A DNA stretch of 32,919 nucleotides. It comes from Bacteriovorax stolpii. GTDB taxonomy: Bacteria; Bdellovibrionota; Bacteriovoracia; Bacteriovoracales; Bacteriovoracaceae. A model generated the notes under the pieces. That model was given only the letters and a program-made list of their open reading frames with translations, did not search any database and was not told the origin of the DNA. The stretch is taken from positions 1-32,919 of the forward strand of contig CAMAYW010000001.1 in the NCBI GenBank assembly GCA_945862475.1. Reading direction: 5' to 3'. The first letter of the stretch is position 1; the number at the start of each line of letters is the position of its first letter. Below, one piece after another: positions 7,685-16,140 of the stretch. A program made the position numbers and the translations under genes.

Positions 7685-8522
7685 AATTTTAATTCTTACA
7701 ATCCTTTCGCTTTTTGTAGTTTCTTCCTGCCAAGAGGAGCTTCAAAAAGGGAGTGAGCTTTCGGCCTCAGAGCTGGCCTATATTAGGGCCCGCGCAGCGG
7801 CGAAATGTGTCGCAGAATCGAATACAGATTTTTCTGATTATGAGGATAGTTCTAACTCAGTCATGATGAATTCAGAACGAGGGAATACTTGGAAATTAGA
7901 GTACAAAAAAGATAATACTCTCATCGATACTTCCTACATTTACGTTTGGAAGGTGACTCCGTCATCCATTTATTACAGAATAAAATTAACTGAGTCTGGT
8001 GTTGTGAAGAATCAATTTCTCAAAGTGGATACCACTACAAATGATGAGATGATGAGAAATCTTCAAGAGCAGGATTGCGCCAAAACATTAGATGTCGCTG
8101 TTGGCCCTTCTTCGATGACGGTCAATGTTGATACTGGTCTTGCGACGGAAGATTCCAGTACTCTTGTTAAATTCGAGAGGGATTATCGATTAATCACTTC
8201 CTATCCAGCTTATTTTGGTTCTCTTAATCGCAAGATTACGAAGAAATCCTATAACAATGATGAGGAATTGCAGAAAACGGAAGTCTTTGATTATGTTTTT
8301 ACCAACACATCAGATACTACGTTGCCGGATACATATAACGATGCTTCGATAGTAAATGCAGAATACTGTGTGGTGACTTATTCGCCTGCAGTACTGCCAG
8401 ACACCTTAGATAATTATACTTTTCCATTTTCTTTAACGTGTTCCGCTTCAGATACGAATGGACCAGATGGTAACGGAGACACTGTAGAGGATTACGATCC
8501 TGCAACAGACCTTGTGATTTAA
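7668..8522 (+). CDS. Lipoprotein of unknown function
   Basis: About 284 residues if translation starts at the GTG at 7668. That start gives an N-terminus with a hydrophobic core (ILILTILSLFVV) and the lipobox VVSSC. A TTG at 7656 in the same frame is the alternative; neither has a clear ribosome binding site, so translation is probably coupled to the upstream barrel gene, which it overlaps by 17 bases. The mature protein is acidic, Ser/Thr-rich and strand-rich, with an acidic tail (DGNGDTVEDYDPATDLVI). No conserved domain is recognised. The stop lies one base from the stop of the convergent gene at 8524. Overlap with a predicted outer-membrane barrel suggests a shared function at the cell surface or periplasm (inference). 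Confidence 0.75.
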   Translation: MVINSKILILTILSLFVVSSCQEELQKGSELSASELAYIRARAAAKCVAESNTDFSDYEDSSNSVMMNSERGNTWKLEYKKDNTLIDTSYIYVWKVTPSSIYYRIKLTESGVVKNQFLKVDTTTNDEMMRNLQEQDCAKTLDVAVGPSSMTVNVDTGLATEDSSTLVKFERDYRLITSYPAYFGSLNRKITKKSYNNDEELQKTEVFDYVFTNTSDTTLPDTYNDASIVNAEYCVVTYSPAVLPDTLDNYTFPFSLTCSASDTNGPDGNGDTVEDYDPATDLVI

Positions 8523-8523
8523 T

Positions 8524-9189
8524 TTATTCCTCGGAAATAATTTCTTCTCTTAACACTTTTAATTGAATAAAGGTTCTAGCAATCTTTAAAGCTTCTTTAA
8601 GAAGCTTTCTTGTATCTTTCCAGTTTGAGTACGAGTTTGAAACTGAATCAAAGTAGAACTCTGGTTTGGGACCCGTCATGAAGTGTGAAATGATAAGATC
8701 AATTCTCATAATGTGATAATCGCTTGAAATGATCAGCACTTTATTAAGCTCAGGATTCGCTTTTAAAAATTGAACAGTTTCTCTCACGTTTTCAAAAGTA
8801 TTTTTAGATTCATAATCTAAATCGACTTGCATTCCAGCTGAGGCCAATTCTTGGCTTGTGGTAGGACTTGCCTGTTTATTTAAAAGAGTTTGGAAAGAAG
8901 TCGCTGCATGAACTCCAGAGATAAAGAGTTTAGACGTGGGATTCTTTTTTAAAAGCTCAGTCGCGTAAGCGATTCTTCCTTTGTCACCCGTGAAGACAGC
9001 AATAGCATCGGGAGATTTTTGAAAGAAGGCCCCAGCTGCTCTCCCTTTCTGCATTTTTGCGTAGATAGGTATATAGGCAATGAAAGTCGTTATTAATCCG
9101 AGACTAATTAAAAACAGGAAGAAGCCGCCTATAACTAGGCGGCGGATTCGAGTTGATTTTGTTTCAAATACGTACTTTCTTCCAAACAT
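8524..9189 (-). CDS. YdcF/SanA-like DUF218 family membrane protein
   Basis: 221 residues from the ATG at 9189, one base after the ridA stop; a TTG at 9204 inside ridA is the alternative. Residues ~18-43 form one membrane span (GFFLFLISLGLITTFIAYI), after which the domain is periplasmic. The DUF218 core is visible: AIAVFTGDKGRIAYA with a Gly-Arg near the first strand, KLFISGVH, the ESKNTFENVRETVQFL motif typical of the family, then VLIISSDYHIMR. Members such as SanA and ElyC affect envelope integrity in E. coli, but the reaction is not established. The gene is last in a minus-strand group with maeB and ridA. No substrate can be inferred. Confidence 0.82.
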   Translation of the reverse strand: MFGRKYVFETKSTRIRRLVIGGFFLFLISLGLITTFIAYIPIYAKMQKGRAAGAFFQKSPDAIAVFTGDKGRIAYATELLKKNPTSKLFISGVHAATSFQTLLNKQASPTTSQELASAGMQVDLDYESKNTFENVRETVQFLKANPELNKVLIISSDYHIMRIDLIISHFMTGPKPEFYFDSVSNSYSNWKDTRKLLKEALKIARTFIQLKVLREEIISEE

Positions 9190-9190
9190 A

Positions 9191-9574
9191 TTATTTAGCC
9201 GCAATAACCTCTATCTCTACGACAGCACCCTTTGGAAGTGCTGAAACCTGAACAGTTGATCTTGCTGGATAAGGAGAGGTGAAAAACTTCACATAAGCTT
9301 CATTCACTTTTCCGAATTGAGCGAGATCCGTCATAAAGATTGTCGTTTTGATGATGTTCTCACGAGTAAGACCCTGAGAAGTTAGAAGACCATCAATATT
9401 TTTAAGGACATTTTCAAGTTGAGCATCAAAGCCATTCGCTAATTCACCCGTCTTGGCGTCTAGACCAATTTGACCAGAAAAATAGAAAACTCCATTATGA
9501 AAAACACCTTGAGAATAAGTTCCTACGGCTGCAGGTGCCTTATCTGTTGAAATAATATTTTTCTGAAAACTCAT
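9191..9574 (-). CDS. ridA: RidA family 2-iminobutanoate/2-iminopropanoate deaminase
   Basis: 127 residues, the normal length of this trimeric cytoplasmic enzyme. RidA hydrolyses reactive enamine/imine intermediates released by PLP enzymes such as threonine dehydratase. Family marks are APAAVGTYSQGV near the N-terminus, FSGQIGLD, the ENVLKNIDGLL helix, the substrate-binding Arg in PARSTVQVSALPKGA, and Glu in the terminal VEIEVIAA. An AAGGAA ribosome binding site lies 6 bases upstream of the ATG. It follows maeB by about 10 bases and directly precedes the DUF218 gene, so the three are probably co-transcribed. Confidence 0.95.
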   Translation of the reverse strand: MSFQKNIISTDKAPAAVGTYSQGVFHNGVFYFSGQIGLDAKTGELANGFDAQLENVLKNIDGLLTSQGLTRENIIKTTIFMTDLAQFGKVNEAYVKFFTSPYPARSTVQVSALPKGAVVEIEVIAAK

Positions 9575-9584
9575 ATGTATTTCC

Positions 9585-11909
9585 TTAGTGTTTTGGGTGT
9601 TGAGCTCTATACGCCTTAATCTCTTGAGAGATAAGGGCCGTAATATGAGACATATTTACAATCTCATCAACTGTTGAAGTTCGCTGAACAATATTAATCG
9701 CATGTTTAAGTGGAAGAAGAATCGGACCAATGGGAGTTGCTCCACCTAATTGAGCAAGTAACTTGTAACTAATATTGGCAGAGTTCAGATCAGGGAAGAT
9801 TAGAACGTCTGCAGCTTTATCAAGTGAGCAGAAATCAAAAAGATTTTTCATGATGTCTGGATTGGTTGCAACGTCAGCTTGCATTTCTCCATCAGCAATA
9901 AGATTAGCATCTTTTGATTTTGCAATCTTCACAGCTTCGGCCATCTTCGCTGCTTGTGGATCACGGTTTGATCCAAAGTTTGAGTAGCTTAAAAAAGCAA
10001 CTCTTGGCTCTTGTTTCACAACATTGCGGTACATCTGTGCTGCTGAGATAGCAATATCAGCGAGATCATTGGCATCAGGATTTTGTTGAACTGTACAATC
10101 CGCCATGAAGACCACTCTGTGCTTAAACACAAGCATCATGATACCGGCCACTTTAGGGCGATTCGGGTTGTTTGTTCCAATCGTTTTCATGATGGGACGA
10201 ATACATTCCGGATAATTCTGAGTCGCTCCTGTCACCATACCGTCAGCATGTCCGAGCTTCACCATCATGGAGCCGTAGTAGTTTCCTCTCTTAAGAGAGT
10301 CTCTCGCAGCACTGTAAGACACACCTTTACGCTGTCTTTGAGTGAAGTACTCTTTCACATAATTTTCATATGGCTCTGAGTCCTCAGGATGAATGATTTG
10401 AATATCTTTTAAATTAGAAACTCCAACTTCGTCCATTTTCTTATGAATTGTTTTTTTGCTTCCAAGAAGAATTGGCTGGATGAGTCCTTCGTCTTTAAGA
10501 ATAGAGACAGCTTTAAGAATACGAGCATTCGTTCCCTCAGGGAAAACGATCTTAGGTTTCTCTGCACCAGGAAGACGTGAGCGAACATTTCTCATGATCG
10601 AGCCAGTTTGCCCAAGGCGCTCTTGGAGAGATTTTGCATAAGCATTGAAGTCTTCAATTTTTACGCGGGCAACTCCCGAGTCCATAGCTGCTTTCGCAAC
10701 AGCTGGAGAAACTCTAGTGAGAACTCGTTTATCAAAAGGTTTTGGGATGAGATAATTTCTTCCGAAAGAAAAATTTTCATTCCCGTAAGCTCTTTTCACA
10801 TCATCAGGAACTTCTTCTTTCGCGAGAGATGCGAGTGCCATCGCAGCCGCTTTCTTCATTTGCTCGTTAATTTTTCTCGCACGCACATCAAGGGCACCAC
10901 GGAAAATAAACGGGAATCCAAGAACGTTATTCACTTGGTTAGGATAATCTGAGCGACCTGTTGCCATAATAGCATCATCACGAACTTCTGCGACTTCTTC
11001 TGGAGTGATCTCTGGATCAGGATTTGCCATGGCAAAAATAATAGGATTCTTCGCCATTGATTTCACCATGTCTTTAGACACGAGACCTTTAGCAGAACAA
11101 CCGATGAAGGCATCTGCACCTTTCATTGCATCAGCAAGAGTTCTCGCTTTCGTATCATTAGCAAAAAAATCTTTATACTTATTCATTCCATCAGTACGGC
11201 CTTTATAAATAACTCCTTTAGAGTCACACATAATAACGTTTTCTTTCTTCACACCTAATTCAAGGAAAAAGAGTGCCGTAGCAATAGCTGCTGCTCCCGC
11301 TCCTGAAACGACCACAGTCGTCTTTGAGATATCCCTATTGGTAATTTCGCAAGCATTTAAAAACGCGGCTCCACCAATGATCGCAGTTCCATGTTGGTCA
11401 TCGTGAAAAATAGGTATGTCACAGATTTCTTGAAGTCTTTTTTCAATTTCAAAACACTCTGGAGCTTTAATATCTTCTAGGTTTACTCCACCAAAAGTGG
11501 GTTCTAGAGCTTTCACAACGTTTACAACTTCATCAACTGTTTTCGAAGCGATCTCGATATCAAAAACATCAATGTCAGCAAATCGCTTAAAGAGAACTCC
11601 CTTTCCTTCCATCACTGGTTTTCCAGCGAGAGCTCCGATGTCACCGAGACCAAGAACAGCTGTTCCATTTGAAAGAACAGCAACTAGATTTCCTTTCGCG
11701 GTATATTTATAAACATCATCTGGGTTCTTAGCAATTTCTAAGCAAGGAGCAGCAACACCTGGAGAGTAGGCAAGAGAGAGGTCACGCGCCGTAAGACAAG
11801 GCTTCGTGGGAGAGATTTCGATTTTTCCAGATCTACCCTGAGAATGGTAATCTAAGGCCAATTTATATCTTTCTTCAGCTGAAATTGTTTCATTGTTCGG
11901 TGTACTCAC
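9585..11909 (-). CDS. maeB: NADP-dependent malic enzyme, MaeB type, with phosphotransacetylase-like domain
   Basis: 774 residues from the GTG at 11909, chosen because AAAAGGAG lies 5 bases upstream; a TTG at 11939 in frame has no such site. Residues ~15-415 are the malic enzyme: DLSLAYSPGVAAPC (catalytic Tyr region), GKGVLFKRFADIDVFDIE, IFHDDQHGTAIIGGAA, the NAD(P)-binding VVSGAGAAAIA, MANPDPEITPEEV and QVNNVLGFPFIFRGALDVRA. Residues ~430-774 resemble phosphate acetyltransferase (PKIVFPEGTNARIL, DGMVTGATQNYP), which in hybrid malic enzymes usually serves acetyl-CoA-responsive regulation rather than catalysis. The enzyme decarboxylates malate to pyruvate with formation of NADPH. It is the first gene of the maeB - ridA - DUF218 group. 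Confidence 0.95.
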   Translation of the reverse strand: MSTPNNETISAEERYKLALDYHSQGRSGKIEISPTKPCLTARDLSLAYSPGVAAPCLEIAKNPDDVYKYTAKGNLVAVLSNGTAVLGLGDIGALAGKPVMEGKGVLFKRFADIDVFDIEIASKTVDEVVNVVKALEPTFGGVNLEDIKAPECFEIEKRLQEICDIPIFHDDQHGTAIIGGAAFLNACEITNRDISKTTVVVSGAGAAAIATALFFLELGVKKENVIMCDSKGVIYKGRTDGMNKYKDFFANDTKARTLADAMKGADAFIGCSAKGLVSKDMVKSMAKNPIIFAMANPDPEITPEEVAEVRDDAIMATGRSDYPNQVNNVLGFPFIFRGALDVRARKINEQMKKAAAMALASLAKEEVPDDVKRAYGNENFSFGRNYLIPKPFDKRVLTRVSPAVAKAAMDSGVARVKIEDFNAYAKSLQERLGQTGSIMRNVRSRLPGAEKPKIVFPEGTNARILKAVSILKDEGLIQPILLGSKKTIHKKMDEVGVSNLKDIQIIHPEDSEPYENYVKEYFTQRQRKGVSYSAARDSLKRGNYYGSMMVKLGHADGMVTGATQNYPECIRPIMKTIGTNNPNRPKVAGIMMLVFKHRVVFMADCTVQQNPDANDLADIAISAAQMYRNVVKQEPRVAFLSYSNFGSNRDPQAAKMAEAVKIAKSKDANLIADGEMQADVATNPDIMKNLFDFCSLDKAADVLIFPDLNSANISYKLLAQLGGATPIGPILLPLKHAINIVQRTSTVDEIVNMSHITALISQEIKAYRAQHPKH

Positions 11910-12011
11910 GCGAACTCCTTTTGTTACTGATAGCTTCAAAAATTAATTCCAAGAAGATAGCAGTTTTGACTCAAAAAGAAACCTTGAATGCGTAGAGACA
12001 AGGCACAAAAT

Positions 12012-13415
12012 TTAGGCGTTTTTACGAATGACGGAGTAGATAAGAGGAACAGTTGTCAGAAGAAGTCCGATATAGAACTCGTCAATGTTAGAAAAAAAAT
12101 AAACTTTATTCAATATTTTCCATGACACAATGCCAATACAGCCAAATGATACGGCCCAACAAAAGTTTCTCTCTGAAATAATACCGGGCCGCCACTGAGC
12201 GACGAGGATAGGAAAAAGTAAACAAGCAGCTGAAAAACTACCAAGTGTTTTCCAAACTTCAACGACATTACCTTCAAAATGTAAGCTAAAAAGAATTGAA
12301 ATCGTACTAACAAAGACCAAGGCCACGTGATGGTGCCAAATTTTAAAACGGTCTTTTAATTTAAAAAAATCGTAACTCACGCATGTGGCAGCATTAAAGA
12401 GATATGAATCAAGTGTTGAAAGAATAATCGCCAAAATTCCTGCTAGAATTAAACCTCTGACTCCGTTTGGCACAAGTTGAATCGAGTATTGTAGATAGGC
12501 ATCTTGTGGATTTGCATCGGGAATGGCCACTCGAGCATACAAAGCACCAAGTGTTGTGCAGCAATCAAAAATAAACCAAATGATCGTAGAATAAATAATC
12601 CCACGCTTTGCCGTTTTCTCGCTATCGGCTGCCAATACACGTTGATAGAAATTGGGATCTACAAGAGTTGAGAGAGCGATAAAACCCCAAACAAAAAGTG
12701 TTCCTAAGCTTTCTCCTCCCGTCCAATCAAGATGAGTGAGGGGGAGTTTATCCATAAGCTCTAAAGGAGAGCCGATCTGTATCCATGAAAAGATCACGAT
12801 TAAAACAACTGCAAGAATCATAAAAAAGAATTGTACAATATCGGAAAAAACAACAGCTCTAAATCCACCCCAAAGAGACCACAAGGTGACTAGAACAACT
12901 CCCAAGGTTGTATTAATAAATAAAGATCCTCCAAATAAACTTTTTAGAAAAATCCCAAGACTAATGGTATAAGCAATAGGGAGAAGATTAAGAAAATTTA
13001 GACTTGCAGTTAGTCTTTCAGCTTTTGAACCGAAAAGAATTCTCGCCATCTCTGGAATCGTGATCACATTGTAGGATCGGATTTTCTTTACCAGGAAGAA
13101 TGCAAAAATCAGATAACTCCCGTACCAAAAAAAACCTTGAGTTAGGAGATTATAAATTCCTTTTTCAAAGGTCAGAGCTGTAACTCCAAAGATGCCTCCA
13201 TACCAAGTGGCCACAAGGGTAGCGACAAAAATAGGGAGAGTGAGTCGGCGGCCCATCAGAAGGAGTTCAATCGTACTCACTTTTTCAGATTCAGGAAGTT
13301 GTTTTTTTATTCTTTGACCCCAAAGCACACTTAAGAGAGTCGCCAAAAGGACTAAAAAAAACACTACCCAGTCACTTAAATTAAGGTGTTCAATTAATGT
13401 AGAATTTGGAACCAT
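12012..13415 (-). CDS. Sodium:solute symporter family transporter
   Basis: 467 residues from the ATG at 13415; an in-frame TTG at 13433 is less likely because it lies upstream of the probable -10 box. About 12-13 hydrophobic segments fit the SSS (LeuT-fold) architecture. Supporting motifs are TWYGGIFGVTA in the first core helix, the SLWGGFRAVVFSDIVQFFFM segment that corresponds to the Wxxg-G-...-TD-Q pattern of the family, and ILSTLDSYLFNAATCVSYD near the Na2 site region with paired Ser/Thr and Asp. The substrate cannot be told from sequence. There is no Shine-Dalgarno sequence before the ATG. It is divergent from the 13514 gene. Cytoplasmic membrane location is certain from hydrophobicity. 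Confidence 0.9.
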   Translation of the reverse strand: MVPNSTLIEHLNLSDWVVFFLVLLATLLSVLWGQRIKKQLPESEKVSTIELLLMGRRLTLPIFVATLVATWYGGIFGVTALTFEKGIYNLLTQGFFWYGSYLIFAFFLVKKIRSYNVITIPEMARILFGSKAERLTASLNFLNLLPIAYTISLGIFLKSLFGGSLFINTTLGVVLVTLWSLWGGFRAVVFSDIVQFFFMILAVVLIVIFSWIQIGSPLELMDKLPLTHLDWTGGESLGTLFVWGFIALSTLVDPNFYQRVLAADSEKTAKRGIIYSTIIWFIFDCCTTLGALYARVAIPDANPQDAYLQYSIQLVPNGVRGLILAGILAIILSTLDSYLFNAATCVSYDFFKLKDRFKIWHHHVALVFVSTISILFSLHFEGNVVEVWKTLGSFSAACLLFPILVAQWRPGIISERNFCWAVSFGCIGIVSWKILNKVYFFSNIDEFYIGLLLTTVPLIYSVIRKNA

Positions 13416-13421
13416 ATGGGT

Positions 13422-13450
13422 AAAGTACTTCAATCAATCAATTAAGTAAA
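13422..13450 (-). promoter_or_regulatory. Candidate leaderless promoter for the symporter gene
   Basis: On the minus strand TTTACT (13445-13450) is followed by a 17-base spacer and TACTTT (13422-13427), then six bases to the ATG at 13415. The boxes match consensus at four of six positions each. With no Shine-Dalgarno sequence present, transcription would begin at or next to the AUG. The -10 box overlaps an 8-base palindrome, AAGTACTT, at 13423-13430. This is weaker evidence than for the 6691 promoter. Confidence 0.45.
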
Positions 13451-13513
13451 ATCCTTGAAACTTAGCCACTAACATTATGGCGCGAATGACTGTTTTGGTT
13501 TATTCTATCAACT

Positions 13514-14305
13514 ATGAAATATGTTCTCATTATTTTCGGTATCGCCATTCTTATGAGGCTGGATTTTATCCTTGGTCTTTTTGATAAGGCATCTGAAAAA
13601 TTAGAAAATGAGACTCCTGTTGTTGAAATATCTGAAAGTAAAACAGATAGAACAATTATCTCGTTGGACCAAGACAAAATGCTCAGTAGTTCACCTCGGG
13701 ATACATTTTTTTCATTCTTAGATGGATTTTATGCATCACCCGAAGCGGAATTGAGAATTCGTGCTGTGAATTGGCTAAAAGAGCATCCAAAATTATTTAA
13801 TCAAAATCTCGATAAAGAATTGGAGTCAAAAATATATAAGTGGCGAGATCATCTGAATAATAATAACAAGGAAGTTGTTTATTTTATTCTTGATTTGATG
13901 GAAGTCCTCCCTGGGCAGAACCAAGAGATTTTAAAGAATTTCTTTGCCCTTTGGATGGAGATCAATATGGAACATTTTATTGCTGCCTATTCCAAAACAA
14001 AAGACACCAATTGCTCTATTGCTACAACCTTTGGAGATCCAATACCGGAGGATGAAAAATTAAATGATTATTATCAGAGGATTGATTCTTTAAAGTTATT
14101 TTTACAGAAAGAAAAAGTAGAGCCTGCGGAAAAAGCTCTCGCAACAAATTGTCTTCTTCAATTGGAGTTATTTCTACAAAAATTGGCACCTCCTGCACCA
14201 TCTCCTGAAACCACAACAGCTATACCGGATAACTCAAGTCCTGGGATAGATCCACAATTGATCTCTCCAGCAGTATCTCCCGAAGGAACTGGAACATCAC
14301 CATGA
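13514..14305 (+). CDS. Membrane-anchored protein of unknown function
   Basis: 263 residues. Residues 3-23 (YVLIIFGIAILMRLDFILGL) form an N-terminal signal anchor, so most of the protein is probably periplasmic. Residues 60-210 are helical with a charged, HEAT-like character (ELRIRAVNWLKEHPKLF, KEVVYFILDLMEVLPGQNQE). The last 40 residues are a Pro/Ser/Thr-rich tail. No family is recognised. No Shine-Dalgarno sequence precedes the ATG; TATTCT ends eight bases upstream, so it may be leaderless, but no good -35 box is present. Its TGA overlaps the ATG of the ABC-F gene (ATGA), so the two are translationally coupled, an unexplained pairing of an envelope protein with a ribosome-associated ATPase. 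Confidence 0.75.
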   Translation: MKYVLIIFGIAILMRLDFILGLFDKASEKLENETPVVEISESKTDRTIISLDQDKMLSSSPRDTFFSFLDGFYASPEAELRIRAVNWLKEHPKLFNQNLDKELESKIYKWRDHLNNNNKEVVYFILDLMEVLPGQNQEILKNFFALWMEINMEHFIAAYSKTKDTNCSIATTFGDPIPEDEKLNDYYQRIDSLKLFLQKEKVEPAEKALATNCLLQLELFLQKLAPPAPSPETTTAIPDNSSPGIDPQLISPAVSPEGTGTSP

Positions 14306-16140
14306 TTCAGGTCGTAGGTATTGATAAGGGTTATGGAACTCAAGTTCTTTTTCAAAATGTGACTTTCACACTGGGAAAGGGAGAGAGAGTTGGTCTTGTG
14401 GGAAGAAACGGCACAGGAAAGTCCACGCTTTTTAAAATCCTTTTAGGTGAGGAATCTCAAGATCGAGGAGATATTATTTTTCCTAAAAATTATCTTGTGG
14501 GGACTTTAAAGCAGCATCTCGTTTTTACTGAACCTACAATTCTTGAAGAGTGTACAAAAGCTCTTCGAGGAGAAAATGCAGCCTTTGAGCAATATAAAGT
14601 TGAAAAAATGCTACTTGGCTTGGGTTTTAAAACTTCCGACTTTAATCGTTCTCCAAAAGATTTCTCTGGGGGCTATCAAATTCGACTTAACCTCGCTAAG
14701 GTTTTAGTTTCAGAACCGGATTGTCTTTTATTAGATGAGCCAACGAACTATCTCGATATCGTGTCGATGAGATGGTTATCAAAATTTCTGAGATCTTTTC
14801 GTGGGGAAATGATTCTTATTACTCACGATAGGGGATTCATGGATGAAGTCACCACCCATACCATGGGCCTATGGAGACAAAAGCTCTTTAAAATACCAGG
14901 AAGCTCTTCAAAATATTTCGAACAAATTTTACTTGAAGAAGAGATTTATGAGAAAACTCGGCAAAACTCCGAGAAAAAAAGAAAAGATCTACAAGATTTT
15001 GTCGATCGGTTTAGGGCGAAGGCGAGTAAGGCAGCACAGGCCCAATCACGCTTAAAACTGTTAGAAAAAATGCCAGAACTAGAAGCTCTCAACATGATGG
15101 CAAGTCTTGATTTTGAATTTAATTTCCAGGAATGTCCCGGTAAAATTCTTGTAGAGGCAAAAGACCTTGAGTTTGGCTACGCTGGTCCAAGCTTGATTAA
15201 GGATTTAAGTTTTCCGATCTTAAGAGATGATAAAATTGCGATCATTGGAAAAAACGGTAAAGGTAAATCAACGTTACTTAATCTTTTGTCTGGCGAACTC
15301 TATCCTCGAAGTGGAGATACTCAAAATAATGTCAATTTGCTCATCGGTCATTTTGGACAGACTAATATCAATCGACTGAATCTAGAAAATACAATCGAAG
15401 AAGAAATTCTTTCTGCCAACCCTATGATTGGACTCCAGAGAGCTAGATCCATCGCAGGAGTGATGATGTTTTCTGGAGATCTCGCGAAAAAGAAAATAAA
15501 AGTTTTATCAGGCGGAGAAAGAGCAAGAGTGCTTTTAGGTAAGCTTTTAGTTAAACCTACAAATCTTTTACTATTAGATGAACCAACAAACCATTTAGAC
15601 CAAGAATCAGTAGAATCATTAACTCTAGAATTACAAAACTATCCTGGGGCCGTCGTGATTGTTACTCACTCCGAAATGATGCTTAAAGATATCGCAAAGA
15701 AGTTAATTGTTTTTCATCATGATAAAGTGGAGTTTTTTCAATCTGGTTATGAGGATTTTCTTAGTAAAATCGGTTGGGATGAGGAAGTGCCAGTCGAAGT
15801 GACTGTCAAATCTGATAACCGGCCAAGTCGCCAAGAGACTAAAAGAATGAGGTCAGAGCTTATTATTGAGCGGGGAAGAGAGCTTAATCCCTTAAAGAAG
15901 AAAATAGAAGTTCTAGAAAAAGAGATCATGAAATTAGAGGAAGAGGAAAAGAAATTAGAGTTAGAGTTAATTGAGTTTGCCACTCAAAATGATTCAAAAA
16001 AAATCCAGGAGAGATCTCAGCGTTTAGGAATGGTGAAGAAGCGAGTGGATGAAGCGTTTGAAGAACTTTCCAGTGTCACTATCTCTCATGATAATATTTT
16101 TAAAAGCTATGAAGATAAATTAAAAGAACTTGATATTTAA
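14302..16140 (+). CDS. ABC-F family ATPase (YheS-like)
   Basis: 612 residues with two ABC ATPase domains and no membrane segments. Domain 1: P-loop GRNGTGKST (34-42), signature FSGGYQIRL (121-129), Walker B LLLDEPTNYLD (142-152), and ITHDR. The linker contains DFVDRFRAKASKAAQAQSR, like the P-site tRNA interaction motif of YheS-type proteins. Domain 2: GKNGKGKST (316-324), VLSGGERARVLL, LLLLDEPTNHLD and a H-loop THSEMM. The C-terminus (about 525-612) is a charged coiled coil rich in Lys/Glu. ABC-F proteins bind the ribosomal E site and modulate translation, some of them giving antibiotic protection. The YheS-like assignment rests on the linker. The terminal TAA is shared base for base with the TAA of the convergent gene. 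Confidence 0.93.
   Translation: MIQVVGIDKGYGTQVLFQNVTFTLGKGERVGLVGRNGTGKSTLFKILLGEESQDRGDIIFPKNYLVGTLKQHLVFTEPTILEECTKALRGENAAFEQYKVEKMLLGLGFKTSDFNRSPKDFSGGYQIRLNLAKVLVSEPDCLLLDEPTNYLDIVSMRWLSKFLRSFRGEMILITHDRGFMDEVTTHTMGLWRQKLFKIPGSSSKYFEQILLEEEIYEKTRQNSEKKRKDLQDFVDRFRAKASKAAQAQSRLKLLEKMPELEALNMMASLDFEFNFQECPGKILVEAKDLEFGYAGPSLIKDLSFPILRDDKIAIIGKNGKGKSTLLNLLSGELYPRSGDTQNNVNLLIGHFGQTNINRLNLENTIEEEILSANPMIGLQRARSIAGVMMFSGDLAKKKIKVLSGGERARVLLGKLLVKPTNLLLLDEPTNHLDQESVESLTLELQNYPGAVVIVTHSEMMLKDIAKKLIVFHHDKVEFFQSGYEDFLSKIGWDEEVPVEVTVKSDNRPSRQETKRMRSELIIERGRELNPLKKKIEVLEKEIMKLEEEEKKLELELIEFATQNDSKKIQERSQRLGMVKKRVDEAFEELSSVTISHDNIFKSYEDKLKELDI

Noticed and set aside
9775..11712. Several plus-strand ORFs of 61-114 residues inside maeB
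   Set aside because: They are shadows of a strongly supported, full-length maeB; compositions are odd and no starts have ribosome binding sites.
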